From Forficula auricularia (lineage: Eukaryota > Arthropoda > Insecta > Dermaptera > Forficulidae), in contig JALMQS010000085.1 in the NCBI GenBank assembly GCA_024734495.1, positions 24,816,920 through 24,880,919 of the forward strand: DNA of 64,000 nt, read 5' to 3'. The position numbers and the translations under genes are program-made. Positions within the stretch are counted from its first letter, which is position 1, and every line of letters starts with the position of its first letter. Positions 11,868 through 23,665 of this stretch are shown piece by piece. The notes under the pieces are model-generated. The model was given only the letters and a program-made list of their open reading frames with translations, searched no databases and was not told the DNA's origin.

Positions 11868-12059
11868 CCCTGCATTTGAATCATAATTTCTGATACCCAA
11901 AATCTAACCAATTTGCTTTTTCTAAATACAAATATTTTGGCATATTTTGACTCCCTAATAAAATAATTTCATCATAGATCAAACTAAGAAAATGAGAAGT
12001 GGGATATTATGAGAACATTTTTCTTCTTTTAAGTTGTTAATTTTAGTTTTATTTTCCAG

Positions 12060-12131
12060 TGCAAGAAATCTTCCACTCACCGAAAAATCGTATCCTGTGA
12101 TAGTTTCGATTTCATCGAGCATCTCTACAAT
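12060..12131 (+). CDS. Candidate internal exon D
   Basis: The acceptor gttttattttccag and the donor gtaagt are both near-consensus. Joined to exon A, the frame reads ARNLPLTEKSYPVIVSISSS then IST and ends two bases into a codon. A second frame (beginning CKKSSTHRK) is also open. The next candidate exon in phase is at 13276, which gives Met-Tyr-stop, or 15812. No domain is recognised. Confidence 0.5.
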
Positions 12132-12413
12132 GTAAGTTTACAACTTTTTTATTTTAATAAGATGTTGATGGTCATATGGATAATTAAAATTGTTTCAATT
12201 TAATCCTCTTACTTTTAAAATTAGACCTCACACGATTAAAAGATGAAGGTACACACCAGGCATTTTGACAAAATAATTAATTTAATTTATTTTTCCAAAA
12301 CTAAAGTAAAAAGACTATGAATTTAATTTTCTTCAAATTTCAAGGGTTGCTATTCACAAATTAAATAACATAGACACAAAAACTTAATTAATTATAATTA
12401 TTTACTATTCCAT

Positions 12414-12489
12414 CGTTCTCAAGAATAAACATTTAACACCCACACCGATGTTGGATCTAAGTGGGTGTTGATTGTTCATACTTGAGAAC
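12414..12489. repeat. Hairpin-forming inverted repeat
   Basis: Cgttctcaag pairs with cttgagaacg, and inside it aacacccac pairs with gtgggtgtt. It is flanked by aattaattatg-type sequence shared with the foldback copies at 23470 and 43500, so it is probably the centre of a member of that family. Confidence 0.5.
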
Positions 12490-12750
12490 GGTTGCAGAAT
12501 AAGCCGATCGAAAAGTCTCAGTTCGTATTCAATAAATAATTAAATAAATCATTATAATTAATTATGTGTGATTTAAACAAAATGTCAACCCTTAATAAAT
12601 TTAATCACAGCTTTGACAACTACATATCTATTTATTATTTTATTTTTTGTTATCAAATTAGTTTTAGCAGTTTTTAGAGATATTTTGAAAATCAAAATAT
12701 ATTTGAGGCATCCTTTCAAAAATTAAATTAAATTTTATTATTTAACTAAT

Positions 12751-12965
12751 CTAATCAAAGGTTAAAATGTGATCTCTTTTACTACATTTCTCCAAATAGT
12801 TTTCAACATCGGCCCTTTTGCCATCTTCGCCGAGGTCTACTACTAACCAGCATCTAGTGTTCACTTCAAAATCTGCCCTTCTCCTCAACATGAAGCCACC
12901 ATTCTGGACTTTAAAACGTAAGTACCCATGCATTGGCGCCAATTCGCTCTGGGGTGTCAATTTCA
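12751..12965 (-). CDS. Candidate minus-strand terminal exon, unrecognised protein
   Basis: The frame is open for about 70 codons with balanced amino-acid use, unlike AT-driven ORFs. It contains GYLRFKVQNGGFMLRRRADF and WLVVDLGEDGKRADVENYLE, and ends LEKCSKRDHILTFD then TAG. There is no good ATG at the upstream end. A gacaccccag acceptor there suggests entry by splicing. On the minus strand AATAAA lies about 10 bp after the stop (12734-12739 on plus). It lies in the putative D-E intron of the plus-strand gene. I do not recognise the family. Confidence 0.4.
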
Positions 12966-13275
12966 AAATTTAATCCAAAAGAATCAATTTCGGACTTTTT
13001 TATATCTATTTTCAATTTAGTTAATTTTAGTTTAGCTATACAAACATTTAGGATGTTTTTCTCTTTCAGCATTTCTACTCTTTATTCCCTAATAACTTAG
13101 ATTCAACTTAGTTAAAAATATTAAACAAATGAATTTTTGAATAGATTTGGATACTTAAATAGTTAATTAAAAATGAATATTTACATTTATGTCAAAATTT
13201 AAAATTTTTATAAATTAAAAAACAAAATAAAAATTTTATTTCAATATTCACAACTAATATTGTTTCTCTTCACAG

Positions 13276-13304
13276 GTATTGAATGTAAAATAAAAAGTAA
13301 TAAA
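13276..13304 (+). CDS. Candidate terminal exon E with overlapping poly(A) signals
   Basis: A strong acceptor, tgtttctcttcacag, is followed by a frame that, joined to exon D, gives Met-Tyr and then TGA at 13280-13282. AATAAA occurs at 13289-13294 and 13299-13304. A last exon this short is unusual but structurally complete. The exon end (cleavage site) is not visible, so the end given is that of the second poly(A) signal. Confidence 0.35.
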
Positions 13305-13594
13305 AAACAACTCTCCTTTATTTTTAATATTGAAATAAAATTGTATTTTTCTATTGAAATATTAATTCAAAAGTACAAGGAAAAAAAATGATGAAATTAT
13401 AAAATTAGTGTTTTAGAATGAAATAATTTTTGGCTAAATCTATATAGAATGTATTTATTGTTTTAATATTTACACCCTACTACTATTAAATAATAAAAAA
13501 AAAAAAAACATCCTTTTACTCCTCGAATATTAAAACACAATACAATTCTTTTTTCAAAATTTACAAATTCTCCTTTTGAGAATTTAATAGATAG

Positions 13595-13970
13595 AGATAT
13601 GAATAGATTTTCAGAGTCCCGTCATCATTTAGGTTCTCCGAGGCTCTCCGAGAAAGAGGATTGGTTGGACTTCGCTTCACAAAGTAAGAGTGATTAGGGC
13701 TCGTTGTTAGAATGTCTCACTTAGGTGTTGCATTTAATGTGCTGCAGAGATTCTCTTTCAGAGACGCAGCCCTCGACCACCGTGGGATCCATCATCAACT
13801 TGGTACCTTAGCTATTCAGATGATTAGGGCTGAGATGTGCGTATTTGTCCCGGATTTAAGGGACTCTCTTTCGGTCCGTCTTTTCGAAATTAGCCTAAAA
13901 AGACACGTACATCTCTTATTTAGTAGACTAGATTGCTTGTTAAATTCATATATATAGTTAAAGAACATGG
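13595..13970 (+). other. GC-richer block of unknown origin
   Basis: Composition is clearly less AT-rich than on either side. An 81-codon ORF (13712-13957, starting MSHLGVAFNVLQRF) is present, with mixed composition and no recognised domain. Ribosomal RNA, a mitochondrial insertion and a diverged exon were considered, but no diagnostic motif was found. The edges against AT-rich DNA are sharp, which suggests an insertion. Confidence 0.35.
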
Positions 13971-14649
13971 GGGAAATGCGCCAATGCCAACGATTGAAAA
14001 CAAAAATATCAAACACACATAATAGAACAAAAATAAAAAAGTAAATAAATAAATAAAATACAACCAAATATTTAAGACACCTCTGACAGACCGATTCAAC
14101 GTTTTGATTTCTCAGAGCAAATAACAAATCTCCACATATAAATTAAACAAATTTTGAAGATAATTAATAATAATACATAGATTAAAAAACAAAAATTATT
14201 AAATAAAATTAAAAAAAAATTCTACCTTGTGCATTATTAATCATAATTTAAATTATTATTATTATTTATTTTTTTTAATCGAAAATGTTAAAAATAAATA
14301 GGTTATTAAAAATAAAATATTTTACATTCAAAAATTTTTTCAATATGTAATTTCAAATTCAAATTTAAAACTTTTTATTAATTATGTTTTAAAACTTTAT
14401 TGTGAAAAAAAAATTTCTTGCCTTTTCAATATTATTAAAAATTAAATATAAAATATAATAATATGTGGAAATATAGGTATATGTATATTATAAAGTAATA
14501 TGAAATTTTTAATAATTAATTAAAAAATGGAAATATAAAATTTCAAAAGTTTAAATCAAACATTTCTTATTTTAATTATAAGAGAGTAATTTAAATAATA
14601 AATTATTATAATAAAGTAAATATTCACTATTGATAAAATACTAAAGATA

Positions 14650-15540
14650 TAATTTCTTTGAGAATTCATTATCGCGTGGATTGTAGTCTGTCGCCCGGAG
14701 CCTGCAGGCTTTCCTCGTGTGTCTATTAGAGGTGAGATCATGATCAGTGTTTTCCATATTGGGCCTCTGCTGGACAATTATGATCATTTAGATTTTAAGT
14801 TTATCTCTCAGGTTGCCCTCTAATCTTAGCTAGTTCGCTCTGGTTAGGTTCTTAATTGTGCACGTGTTAGCTTTAGAGTCCAGCAGAGAGCTAATATCGA
14901 ACTCGCTGTCTTGTTCTCTCCTCGAACGAACCACGAGGGGAGTCGGCCAGACCGGAATCATCGGTTGAGGTCCAGGTCTCCTTTAATCTTAAGACGCGAT
15001 GCGATTTCGGGAGATCAATTTGATCTCACGCAATATAGCCAATGAACAAGGGTTCGATGCTAGATTTTGCCCGCTTAATGACTCCAGGAGGAGGGCCTCT
15101 CATTTCCGGATCTGCCCGGAACACGTGCGTAGTCTTCAGGAAATTTTTGGGCGATGACTGACAGAAAGATCCTATATCTTTGTAAACTCCTTTGTACATC
15201 TCTCTGACAGTCGTTGCTGTTACGCTTTCGGATCTAGGGACGGAATATCCAGCCAGACAACAACAAAAGATCATAAGATCGTCTACTGTGGGTATTCCCC
15301 GAGGAGGCTCTCCTGTTGCTAGGGACTGTGCGATGCGTTACCCGCCTAGGTTTCGGTCGCCTCACAATTAAAATGACCCTTTCGTCTCTTATACCTATAC
15401 AGGTACATGCTAGGTAGGATCTCTTTCAGGAGCCCTGGGTTCATTTACTGGGGTCTAAAGAATCAAACTTCTTCTTCACTGGCCGGTTCTTTCGCGGTGC
15501 GCGGTTTCCGACTCCAAAAGTCCAAATCTTTCGTTTTTAA
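14650..15540. other. 900-bp GC-richer block of unknown origin
   Basis: A second compositional island, with no long ORF in any frame. The longest is on the minus strand at 15026-15274 (82 codons, no recognised domain). Words such as gagatca and gatctcac recur, but no clear inverted repeats, poly(A) tail or RNA-gene motif bound it. It sits in what would be intron sequence between exons E and F. Confidence 0.35.
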
Positions 15541-15811
15541 AATGAAATTATGAGAATTTCATTTAAAGCGATTGACCCTTGGACTTCGTGAACAAATCCA
15601 AACCAGATTTCTTTGTAATCAAATGATGAGATATTTGATTCAAAGCAATTATGCCACTTGGATTTAAAATCAGAGGCAGAAATTTTCTTTTTTTATAAAA
15701 AAAAACAAAAATATTTCATTAAATGCCTCCTTTATTTGTTCTTCTATTTCCATAGACGATTTCTGTGGAAATAGAAGTTTGTACTAATCTTCTGATTTTG
15801 AGTTGTCTTAG

Positions 15812-15880
15812 ATTTCCACTTCCTTCACCTGCATCAGTTCGGGTCAACCTGCCATTGTCAGCGACTTGATGATTCACTAA
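15812..15880 (+). CDS. Candidate exon F, alternative 3' exon
   Basis: The acceptor ttgagttgtcttag and the donor gtaagt flank a GC-richer 69-bp segment. Joined to exon D it reads FPLPSPASVRVNLPLSAT and stops at TGA (15867-15869). In the frame from its first base it reads ISTSFTCISSGQPAIVSD then LMIH and stops just before the donor. A stop in these frames suggests a last or non-coding exon. Function unknown. Confidence 0.3.
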   Translation: MSTSFTCISSGQPAIVSDLMIH

Positions 15881-15899
15881 GTAAGTTAATATGTGGTTT

Positions 15900-16837
15900 T
15901 TGTTGTTGGCATTAAAAGCAAATGGGTTGAGAATATATCATAAGTGAAATGTATTAAACATCCTATTTTTTTACAATCACATATACCTATATTCTATATC
16001 ATGTAATGATGTCTTTTTCCGCTTTTCTCAAAATGGCTTGGGGAAACCCAAATTGAAGTAATTTAAATGTATAAAACTCGTATAATGATTTCAAATAAGG
16101 GAGAAATTAATATGCCCGCATTAGCTGATTTTATTAAGAGTGGATTAAAATTAATGTTTCACCTAGAACCGACACTTAGTTAAAAATTATTGATGATTTT
16201 ATTATTACTCAAATTCAGATTTTTAGGATTCTATACCAAAAAGATAAAAATTGAAGTACTTCTAAAATATTAAAGATAAAAAAATTTAAATTCGACTTAT
16301 ATAATATCGAACTACCATTTCTATTTGAGTGATTATTTTTTGAACAAATAAAAATTTTTTTCCTTCCATGAAATTGATGAGAGAAGGAGTTATACCAAAG
16401 AGGAGCATCCCCTAAAGGCCTGGGTTGACCCCTCCCTCGTGAAAAGAAGAAGATGAGGGTATTTTATGGGTTGGGTAGCAGTCGAAGGTATCTGTGGGTG
16501 TGGGTCTTAAACAACTGAAGGTTATACTATTATATTTATGGATGATTTTTATTGTACTAGTATATTAGACAAGTTGTATTCACCCTCTCAAGTATTGATT
16601 GATTGATTGCTAAAAAGCAATCTGGGCCAATGGCTTGTTCTCTGAGGTAAACTAGTCTGACTTAGAGAACACGTGGAAAATTTTGACTAAAAAATTTAAT
16701 CTTCACTATTAAAATTTTTTATTTTGAGGTCAAGTGATTCTAAATTCAAACATTAAGATATATAATAAAATTCATCAATAACAGCTAAGATACAGAAGAT
16801 AATCTTGTGATTTTTTCCTAGGAAGTCAAATATTCTT
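15900..16837. other. AT-rich stretch with one dispersed module
   Basis: The phrase atgtttcacctagaaccgac (about 16153) is the 3' tail module also seen at 10169, 38536, 49813 and 56951. It marks an old, decayed insertion. No gene is seen. Confidence 0.45.
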
Positions 16838-16995
16838 CTTAATAAAGAGAAATCAATTAAGTTGCCCTCTGCTTGATGCAAATATTCTAAGAGACTATAG
16901 TTTTACTTTCATCATTTTAATTAGAAATATTTTATCTGTTATTTTTGATGGATTCAATCACCCGATTAGATATAGGTAAATTTGATTTGTTGTAA
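16838..16995 (+). repeat. Family A repeat with decayed hammerhead-like centre
   Basis: The family A phrases (taaagagaaatcaatta, tgccctctgcttgatgca) are followed by gactatagttttactttcatca. Compared with 26230-26273 and 41495-41535, the stem II part of the ribozyme motif is deleted. Confidence 0.6.
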
Positions 16996-17032
16996 TAGCG
17001 AGCTATCCACATAACAAACGTTTGTATATATA

Positions 17033-17443
17033 TGTTGCAGTAAAACCCCGTTTTTAGTAAGAACAGGTTCTTACTAGTTAAAGCGCGTTTCACTGAATAG
17101 CTTTGTGGCAACTAGAATTTACTGATATTGGTCGAGTTTGGTCCAAAGGTCTAGAATCTTCATTTTTGTCCTTCCGCCTCTTTTTGGGTGTTTATTTTCA
17201 AAATTTTTTAAACGAAAATGTCAAAAATTAGAAGAAGCAAAGTTTTAGAGAATGTAATTTTTGACATTTTTGTTTAAATTTTTTTGAAAATAAACACCCA
17301 AAAAGAGGCGGAAGGTCAAAAATGAATCTTCTAGACCTTTGAACCAAAATCAGTAAACTCTAGTTGTCACAAAGGTATTCAGTGAATCGTGTTTTAACTA
17401 ATAAGAACCCGTTCTGACTAAAAAAGGGGTTTTTACTGCAACA
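17033..17443. mobile_element. Foldback MITE, TGTTGCAGTAAAACCCC family, copy 1
   Basis: A nearly complete 411-bp palindrome runs from tgttgcagtaaaaccccg to its complement, flanked by TA on both sides. The arms share tttcactgaata, ctagaatttactgat and gggtgtttattttcaaaa. Further copies at 33181 and 53841 have the same layout. The cagtaaaacc-type end and TA borders suggest a pogo/Tc1-type MITE. No ORF. Confidence 0.85.
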
Positions 17444-18402
17444 TATACATATTTATATTAGGTATATAAATACAAATGTGCTACTCTCGGCAAAATAAAA
17501 TCCTTTCATTTGAATATTCTTCTCACGCTGAATGGAACTTACAATTTATTGCTTACCGAAATTACTCGGGTATATTTGGAATTTGTTTTACCTATTGAAA
17601 TTACTCTAGACAGGGTAACTTAATTAAATAGAACTTGTTGATTTTTGAGTGATATCGACACTAAAAAAATAATCATCTACATTTTTTCAAGGGTTCAGTC
17701 CACGAACTCTCAAGTGGCATGGAACATTATTCAAATAGGCATCTAAATTAATTTAAACATGTATATTAATTAAAAATAATTTAATTGTAAAATATTCACA
17801 GGCAAAGGAATAAAATATAATTGGCTATTTAAGTAAATAATAATATAGAAAGATAAGAAAGTAAATAATAAGAAGGGAAGGAAAAAAGAAGCCCTCCACT
17901 TGACAATCTGATCCCCAGCAATGATATCGTGCGTTGAAAAGCCAGCTTTGTTCATGAGGACCATGTTTACAATTTGGAGGGGACAGGGGGCCTAAGACAA
18001 GGCTTCACTAACAACCCACAAGGCCGACTGCCTATGGATATTTGTGTATAGACTCCTGTCTACAAGTCTGGTCGGGATTTGGGATCTAGCCTCTTATTTA
18101 TAAAAATAAATGATTAGATGATCGTATGTTGTATGAATCAACATAAAAATAAAACAAAAAATGTTGGTCCCCAATAGGGACGAATTTTCTCTATAGAATG
18201 CGATCCGAATGATTAATCATCTTAGTTTTTCTATATTTTATTCAGAATAATAACCTTCCTTAAAAATAATTTACTATATATAGGTTCTTTTTCTTAATTA
18301 TTATCCATTAAATACTGTCGCATATGCAATCAAATTTACGGTGGTGGATTTCAGAAGCATATCCTACAGGGGCACCGGTAAATTCAACATATCTTTCATT
18401 TA

Positions 18403-18565
18403 GGGCCAGTTGTAAGTCGAAAAGTAAATGCTTTTTACCACTAACCAAGAGTAGATGGTAAATGGAGGGACTAGGGATGGCCAATCAGATGACAGGCACT
18501 GAAAGTTCTTGTCATCTGATTGGTTAGTGGTAAAAAGCATTTGCTTTGCGACTTGCAACCGGCCC
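18403..18565. mobile_element. MITE with TTA target duplication, Harbinger-like
   Basis: The ends gggccagttgtaagtcg and cgacttgcaaccggccc are inverted repeats, and each is bordered by tta (18400-18402, 18566-18568). A 3-bp TWA duplication with GGGCC-type ends fits PIF/Harbinger or a related group. The centre repeats the aatcagatgacaggcac and cttgtcatctgattgg phrases in inverted orientation. Confidence 0.75.
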
Positions 18566-18773
18566 TTAATGTCTTTACCTACCAAATATCGTGTTTTACA
18601 TGATACGTATTCTTTATCCAGGCATGTAGTCATAAAAAATTTCAGTGGAAACCTAACATTTTTTTCGAAAATTATTTTTGTCTATAATACAATTTATTCT
18701 TTAATTTAATTTATAATTGTCTAATCGAAGCATCGTTGTGATTACGCCCCAAGGGCAATGAAAAAATAATTTT

Positions 18774-19030
18774 TAAATTGATTGGATATTGATGAGGCAG
18801 TCAAAAAAAGAGGAGATAATTTATACTATCTTTCTATTTCATAAACCGAAGTTTCGGAAGCTATTCCCCTTCTTCTTCAGGGTTTGTTTCAAGGAGGGAA
18901 TAGCCTCCGAAACTTCGGTTTATGAATAAAAGATAGATATAAATTATCTCTTTCTTTTTCTTTTTGGACTGCCTCATCAATATCCACTCAATTCACTTAT
19001 CAGTCCGTCTGCAAAAGTCACTTCAATCTT
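18774..19030 (-). mobile_element. Ribozyme-bearing foldback element, family H copy 1
   Basis: The arms (ggatattgatgaggcag at the left, its complement at the right) enclose a GAAACTTCGGTTTATG motif on each side. A 3' tail of about 35 bp beyond the palindrome (cttatcagtccgtctgc...) recurs at 29560-29592 after copy 2. ATAATTTT is duplicated at 18766-18773 and 19031-19038. Inverted arms, a one-sided tail and an 8-14-bp duplication recur in several other elements here and fit a non-autonomous Penelope-like element. I see no ORF. Confidence 0.65.
18843..18885 (-). ncRNA. Hammerhead-like ribozyme motif, core intact
   Basis: On the minus strand: stem I AAACC, core CUGAAGA, one extra A, stem II GAAG...CUUC, then C, GAAA, CUUC and stem I GGUUU. 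CUGANGA and GAAA are intact and stem I pairs perfectly (AAACC with GGUUU). Stem III is nearly absent, as in dimeric Penelope-type variants. The predicted cleavage site is after ...UUC, before GGUUU. Confidence 0.65.
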
Positions 19031-19039
19031 ATAATTTTC

Positions 19040-20190
19040 ATACTTTTAAATATACTTTTTTTATTAAATTAGAAAACAAAGAAAAATCTTTATATATAGT
19101 CAAAATAATGAACAAGGACTTTTTTGTATTATTTTTCGAAAATTTATCAAAAACAAATAAAATGATTTTAATGAGAAATTTGAATAAGCAGAAGGCTTAA
19201 AAAAACTTAAGTAAAAATATTTTTTTTTTAGTTATGAACTACTTTTCTCAGTTGAGATAAGTAATTTATATTTCGTAGATCTTATTTATAGCTGTGTTCA
19301 GACAATTTGTTTTTCGTCAAAATTTTTAGAGTAGTTTTATGAGAAATTTTGAAAAATTAAAAAAGTACTAAAAAAAAAAAACACTTAAAAACCATTCTGT
19401 TTATTTTACACATTTTAGGGATAATTTTTGAATTCAAAAATTCATAATTATTGGTCAAACGTTTATTCAGAAAAGGTAATGGACACACAGATTAAAACAA
19501 CAACTACTTTTTTTGGACTCCAGGGACCTTGAAACGTAAACTATCTCTAAAAATTCAAATTTTCATGAAAACAAAATTTCCATTAGTTCATATTGAATCA
19601 TTCATTTCTTTCTATTTGTTGTGTAATGGAAATAAGAAAGAAGATGGGATTGCTTTAATAAGATAACAAATGACAATATTATGAAAAGAATGAATGGAGA
19701 CTGGTTACCTTGACCTCGAATTCCCTCTCTTGACCCTCCGGGATTCATATTTATGCAGTTGGAATGAAGAAAAAAAAGGAGGGAGTTGGCGAGAAAGTCA
19801 ACTGGGATATGATTAAAAGATTATGCAAAGTATTTCAAGTTAAACAATATTCTTTAAGGCTTGGTTTGTTCACATACAACTTGACATGGAGTTAATTTTA
19901 TATATTAGGAGGAAAAAAAATGTGGAATCAATTTGAGAGAGAAATTCAGAAGAAAGGTCACCAGCATAAAATTTCTATTCTTACTTTTTACGGAAACATT
20001 TTTTTATGACGGCCTCAATTTATGAATGAACAATTGATAAAATTATTCTAAAAGCTTTTAAAGATTCCCTATTTGAAATGCAGTGGGAATTCCTTATTTG
20101 AGGGTTCACTATTCGCGGATTAAAAATTTGAATTCACTCTTTATTCAGAATCGAAAAATTCTGTATTAACGTTTTACTGTATTATCATTA
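19040..20190. other. AT-rich stretch, no gene seen
   Basis: No exon or RNA gene is supported. Gttttactgta at about 20170 resembles a lone pogo/Tc1-type terminus with no partner. Confidence 0.4.
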
Positions 20191-20264
20191 TCATAGAAAA
20201 GGGGTTGCCAAACTTTTCCGAGTCGCCTTTTTTCAATTAAAATTATTCCATGACGCCCTATCCT

Positions 20265-20590
20265 AAGTAAAAGTACATAATATATCAAAACAAAAAGCGT
20301 ATTTGGACTCTCTAAATACACATATATTAGAATCAATAAAAATATCTTGAAAATTAATCATTTATTTTTCTATGAAAATCAAAAAATCAGACCACTGTGG
20401 GGTCAAAGTTAAAATTTTTCGTTTTGTATCAAAACAAATACCGTATTTGATATTTCTAAATACTCTTGTATTAGAATCGATAAAAATATCTTGGGAATTA
20501 ATAGTTTATTTTTCTATGAAAATCAAAAATTCAGACCACAGTGGGAACCCTATGTATACATAAATTTTTTCTAGGGTGTCAAAGTGAAAT
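20265..20590. repeat. Diverged tandem duplication (about 150-bp unit)
   Basis: Tattagaatcaataaaaata, then tttctatgaaaatcaaaaa and cagaccactgtgg, occurs twice in tandem (around 20330-20410 and 20470-20545), with a third partial unit. A hAT-like phrase, ggggttgccaaacttttc, lies just upstream, so the unit may derive from a hAT MITE. Confidence 0.65.
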
Positions 20591-20599
20591 TTTTTCGGT

Positions 20600-22920
20600 T
20601 TATGTTTGTCTAATCGTAAGAGATAAAAATGAATAATAAATAAATTTTTAGCATCAAGACTGGTTTGACACAATCACCCGCCACTCGACTCTATCCCATA
20701 CCAGATCTTTCATTTATCTAAATCTTTTATTATATTCATATCCTTTAATCCTTTATTATCTTGCAAGAATATTATAATCTAGGTTTTTCCTTCGCCTCTT
20801 TTCATTACAATTAGATTATAGTAACTATCTATATCAGCTTCTTTTTTAGCTGATTTCTGAATCTTTGTTTAATCTATTTGGTAACTACATATCTATTATC
20901 TTAAAACTATTTAGAAACTTATAAATAAATGATGTTGCAATTAGGATGGGGGCTAAAGTGCTCTACTATCAAGCGCGTGAGCTTTAAAATTGGTTTCCTT
21001 CATAAATTTATAAAGTTGATAAAAATTAAATACTAGAGTAGGAGTGGCAGATCACCCCAGTGAACAATTAATTGGTATGCTTGAAAAATATTACTCTAAT
21101 TTTGTGTCTAATGGATATCTGTATATACACCATATACCTACAATTCTTTTACAAGACAATCTAGAAAAGTTTATTAAAAGTTCTAACGTTTTGGGAGAAA
21201 TTCTCTTTTATATATTTGGCCAAAGTTGACCATCTATCTTGATTTTCTGTAGACATTTTAACGCATGCCTTTTATATTACCTATTCGTGATATCCCGACC
21301 AAATCAATCCCTGACGAAACAAAATTAAACTGATTAACAAGAAAAAAATGACATTGATTGGATGACTGAAACCAAATGCTAAATGAGACTGATTAGACTT
21401 GTTTTAGAAATGACTAGTTTTATTTTAGAATAAAAGTACTAATTCATTTTTTTAGGGTCATTTTGATTAGAATACAAGATCACGATCCAAATAATATAAT
21501 AATGAAAATATCAATATAGAAGCATAGAGGTCAAGATGAGATAAGTCACCAATTAGTTCTTTTCTACGAGGTTGGAATTCTTTCTGTCCGTTGTTTCCGG
21601 AATTTTTAACATTCATGAATCATTTAAATCGCAAGTTAATGATATAGTCAAAAGCCAAATCAAAACTTATGTACATGTTAATAATATTGGAATAAAAGTA
21701 ATAAATAAATTTAATATTATTTAATAGATTGACCTGGATTTAGGCATATAGTGCAATCTTGATGATTCTATGAATATGTCCCTCTACTAGTATTTAATTA
21801 AATATAGAAAGAATTATTTGAAAACTTTTAAAAGTCTCGTTTTTAGCAGACAATACCAGAATTAAAAAAAAATGACAAGAATCAATTCGAGACAATGAAG
21901 GAAAATGATTCCAAATTTGGTCAGAATACTTGTTTTTTCTGTTGGATCAAAATGTAGGCTCAAAAGTCCCTTAAACGGTAAAAGTGATTTAGAAACAAAA
22001 AAAGAGAAAAAACAAAACAAGACCAAAGTAGAAACAACGCTTAAAATTTTTTTATAAACAACAAATACAAACATGCACGGTCTTAAGTGACGTTAACAAA
22101 CAGAGTTAAAATGATGGAGAATGTCTGTTTAAAATGATATTTGCAAACCCAACTATCTACACTCGATATAAATTTTTTATTAATATACATATTTAAAATT
22201 TTACGATATTATCAATTAACTGTTTCACTATTAAAATCTATAGAATTCTTTGATTTCGGGATTGGAAACATGGAAACCGTATTGCCCTTCTACCAACTCA
22301 AAAAATCTGTATTAACTTTTCGATTACTTAAAACGATAACCAAGTTTTTTACAAGAGAATCGGCAAAGAAACCCTACATTTTAGAGGATTCTCAAACATG
22401 CATTATGTTATGCTCATTGGTCCATTATATATGATTGTATTTGCTATTGTAGACTAAGATTATAGAGTTCTGAAGTTCACTAGGTGCTCAGAACAATCAA
22501 GTAATATAAATGACAAGAGTGTCAACAGTATTCTTAAAAAACAAGCCCCAACACGACGGGAAAATTCAGGATATCCCATATATTCCAAGTTTATGCGTAA
22601 GGAAACATCTTACCCGGTTTGGCTTGACCGGAGCCAAAAAATATGGTAAACATAAAGCAGCCAATGTCCAGCTCTGAATGCTACGTGAATTCGGCCTAAA
22701 GTCTTGGAACATATTGAGGATTTAAAGAGTAATAGTAGCAGTGAATTGTAAAAGATAGTTCGTTAATTAAGAAACATACATGTAGCATGCACGTACCCAG
22801 AAATTCCTTGGGGGAGCCCAAATTTCCTTTTTAAAATTATGTATGCTAAATATTAATATAAGAATATTGTAATAAAAATAATAATACATAAAACTTCAAA
22901 ATATATTTAAAATTAGATTA
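20600..22920. other. Long AT-rich stretch without a supported gene
   Basis: Several ORFs of 60-97 codons occur, but their Phe/Ile/Leu/Lys-rich translations are what random AT-rich DNA gives. A 55-codon open segment at about 22511-22678 (with LTRFGLTGAKKYGKHKAANV) has a more protein-like composition. It might be a decayed retrocopy, but I cannot assign it. Confidence 0.4.
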
Positions 22921-22924
22921 TATT

Positions 22925-23385
22925 TATCTTCTTCTTCTTCTTCCGGATTTCTACGTCTGGCGACGCTTCTCCGTTCCCAATTTTCACGTTTCACGGTCCC
23001 AGACATCCACAATCTCGGGATTTCTGGAACTCATAGCCTCGATCACCTCGTCCATCCAGGAGCGATGGGTCGATCTTTTTCGTCTTTCAGGAGGAATCCA
23101 TTCTAGAGCCTTTTTTGGGATTCGTTCTTCGTCCATCCTTTTTACGTGACCAAACCAAACTAATTGTTTTTTTTTTTGGATTTCGTCAATAAGATCCCCG
23201 TCCATGTTCATTCGTCTTCTTATCTCTACGTTTCGAACTCTATCAGTTCTCGTCAACCCACAACTTCTACTTAGGAAATCCATTTCAGTGGCTAAAAGTT
23301 GGCCTCAGTTTCTAACTCCGATATCCCATACCTCTGCCCCATAGGTAGTAACACTAGGAACGAGGCTTTATCATATTATTTCCGA
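22925..23385 (-). pseudogene. Truncated LINE, C-terminal end of the ORF2-type protein
   Basis: The minus-strand frame contains YGAEVWDIG, a stop, then GQLLATEMDFLSRSCG, DRVRNVEIRR, LVWFGHVKRMDEERIPKKAL, EWIPPERRKR and WMDEVIEAMSS. This is the characteristic C-terminal segment of non-LTR retrotransposon polyproteins in arthropods, downstream of the reverse transcriptase. TGA codons interrupt it after VGVRN-type sequence and after DVWDRET; past the second stop the frame resumes as KLGTEKRRQT. It ends in a (GAA)n tail (22929-22942 as TTC on plus). The reverse transcriptase domain proper is missing, so this is a 5'-truncated dead copy. Confidence 0.85.
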
Positions 23386-23469
23386 CAGACAAATATTCAG
23401 ATATTGTAATTTGGATGGGATAATAATATTTATTAGTAATGAAGCTGTTGAAGCTTTTATTTTTGATTA

Positions 23470-23665
23470 ATTTGATTAAAATTTGAATTTTTAGTGAAAT
23501 ATTGACTTATTCTGCGATCGTTTTCAAGTATGAGCACCCATTCTGATTTTAGGTTAACTGAAGAATAAGATGATTGAAATGTCGTAGTTTTATTGCATTA
23601 TTTATTCGTGTTCAATAAATAATTATAATTAATTATGTGGGATTTCACTAAAAATTCAAATTTTA
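23470..23665. mobile_element. Foldback element, ttgattaaaatttgaattt family, copy 1
   Basis: The left arm ttgattaaaatttgaattt and right arm aaaaattcaaattttaat are inverted, with aataattataattaattatg inside the right arm. The copy at 43510-43655 matches closely. Non-coding. Confidence 0.6.

Noticed and set aside
13595..13970. Mitochondrial or ribosomal RNA fragment
   Set aside because: Words such as ctaaggtacc on the minus strand loosely recall large-subunit rRNA, but no continuous conserved block could be aligned from memory.
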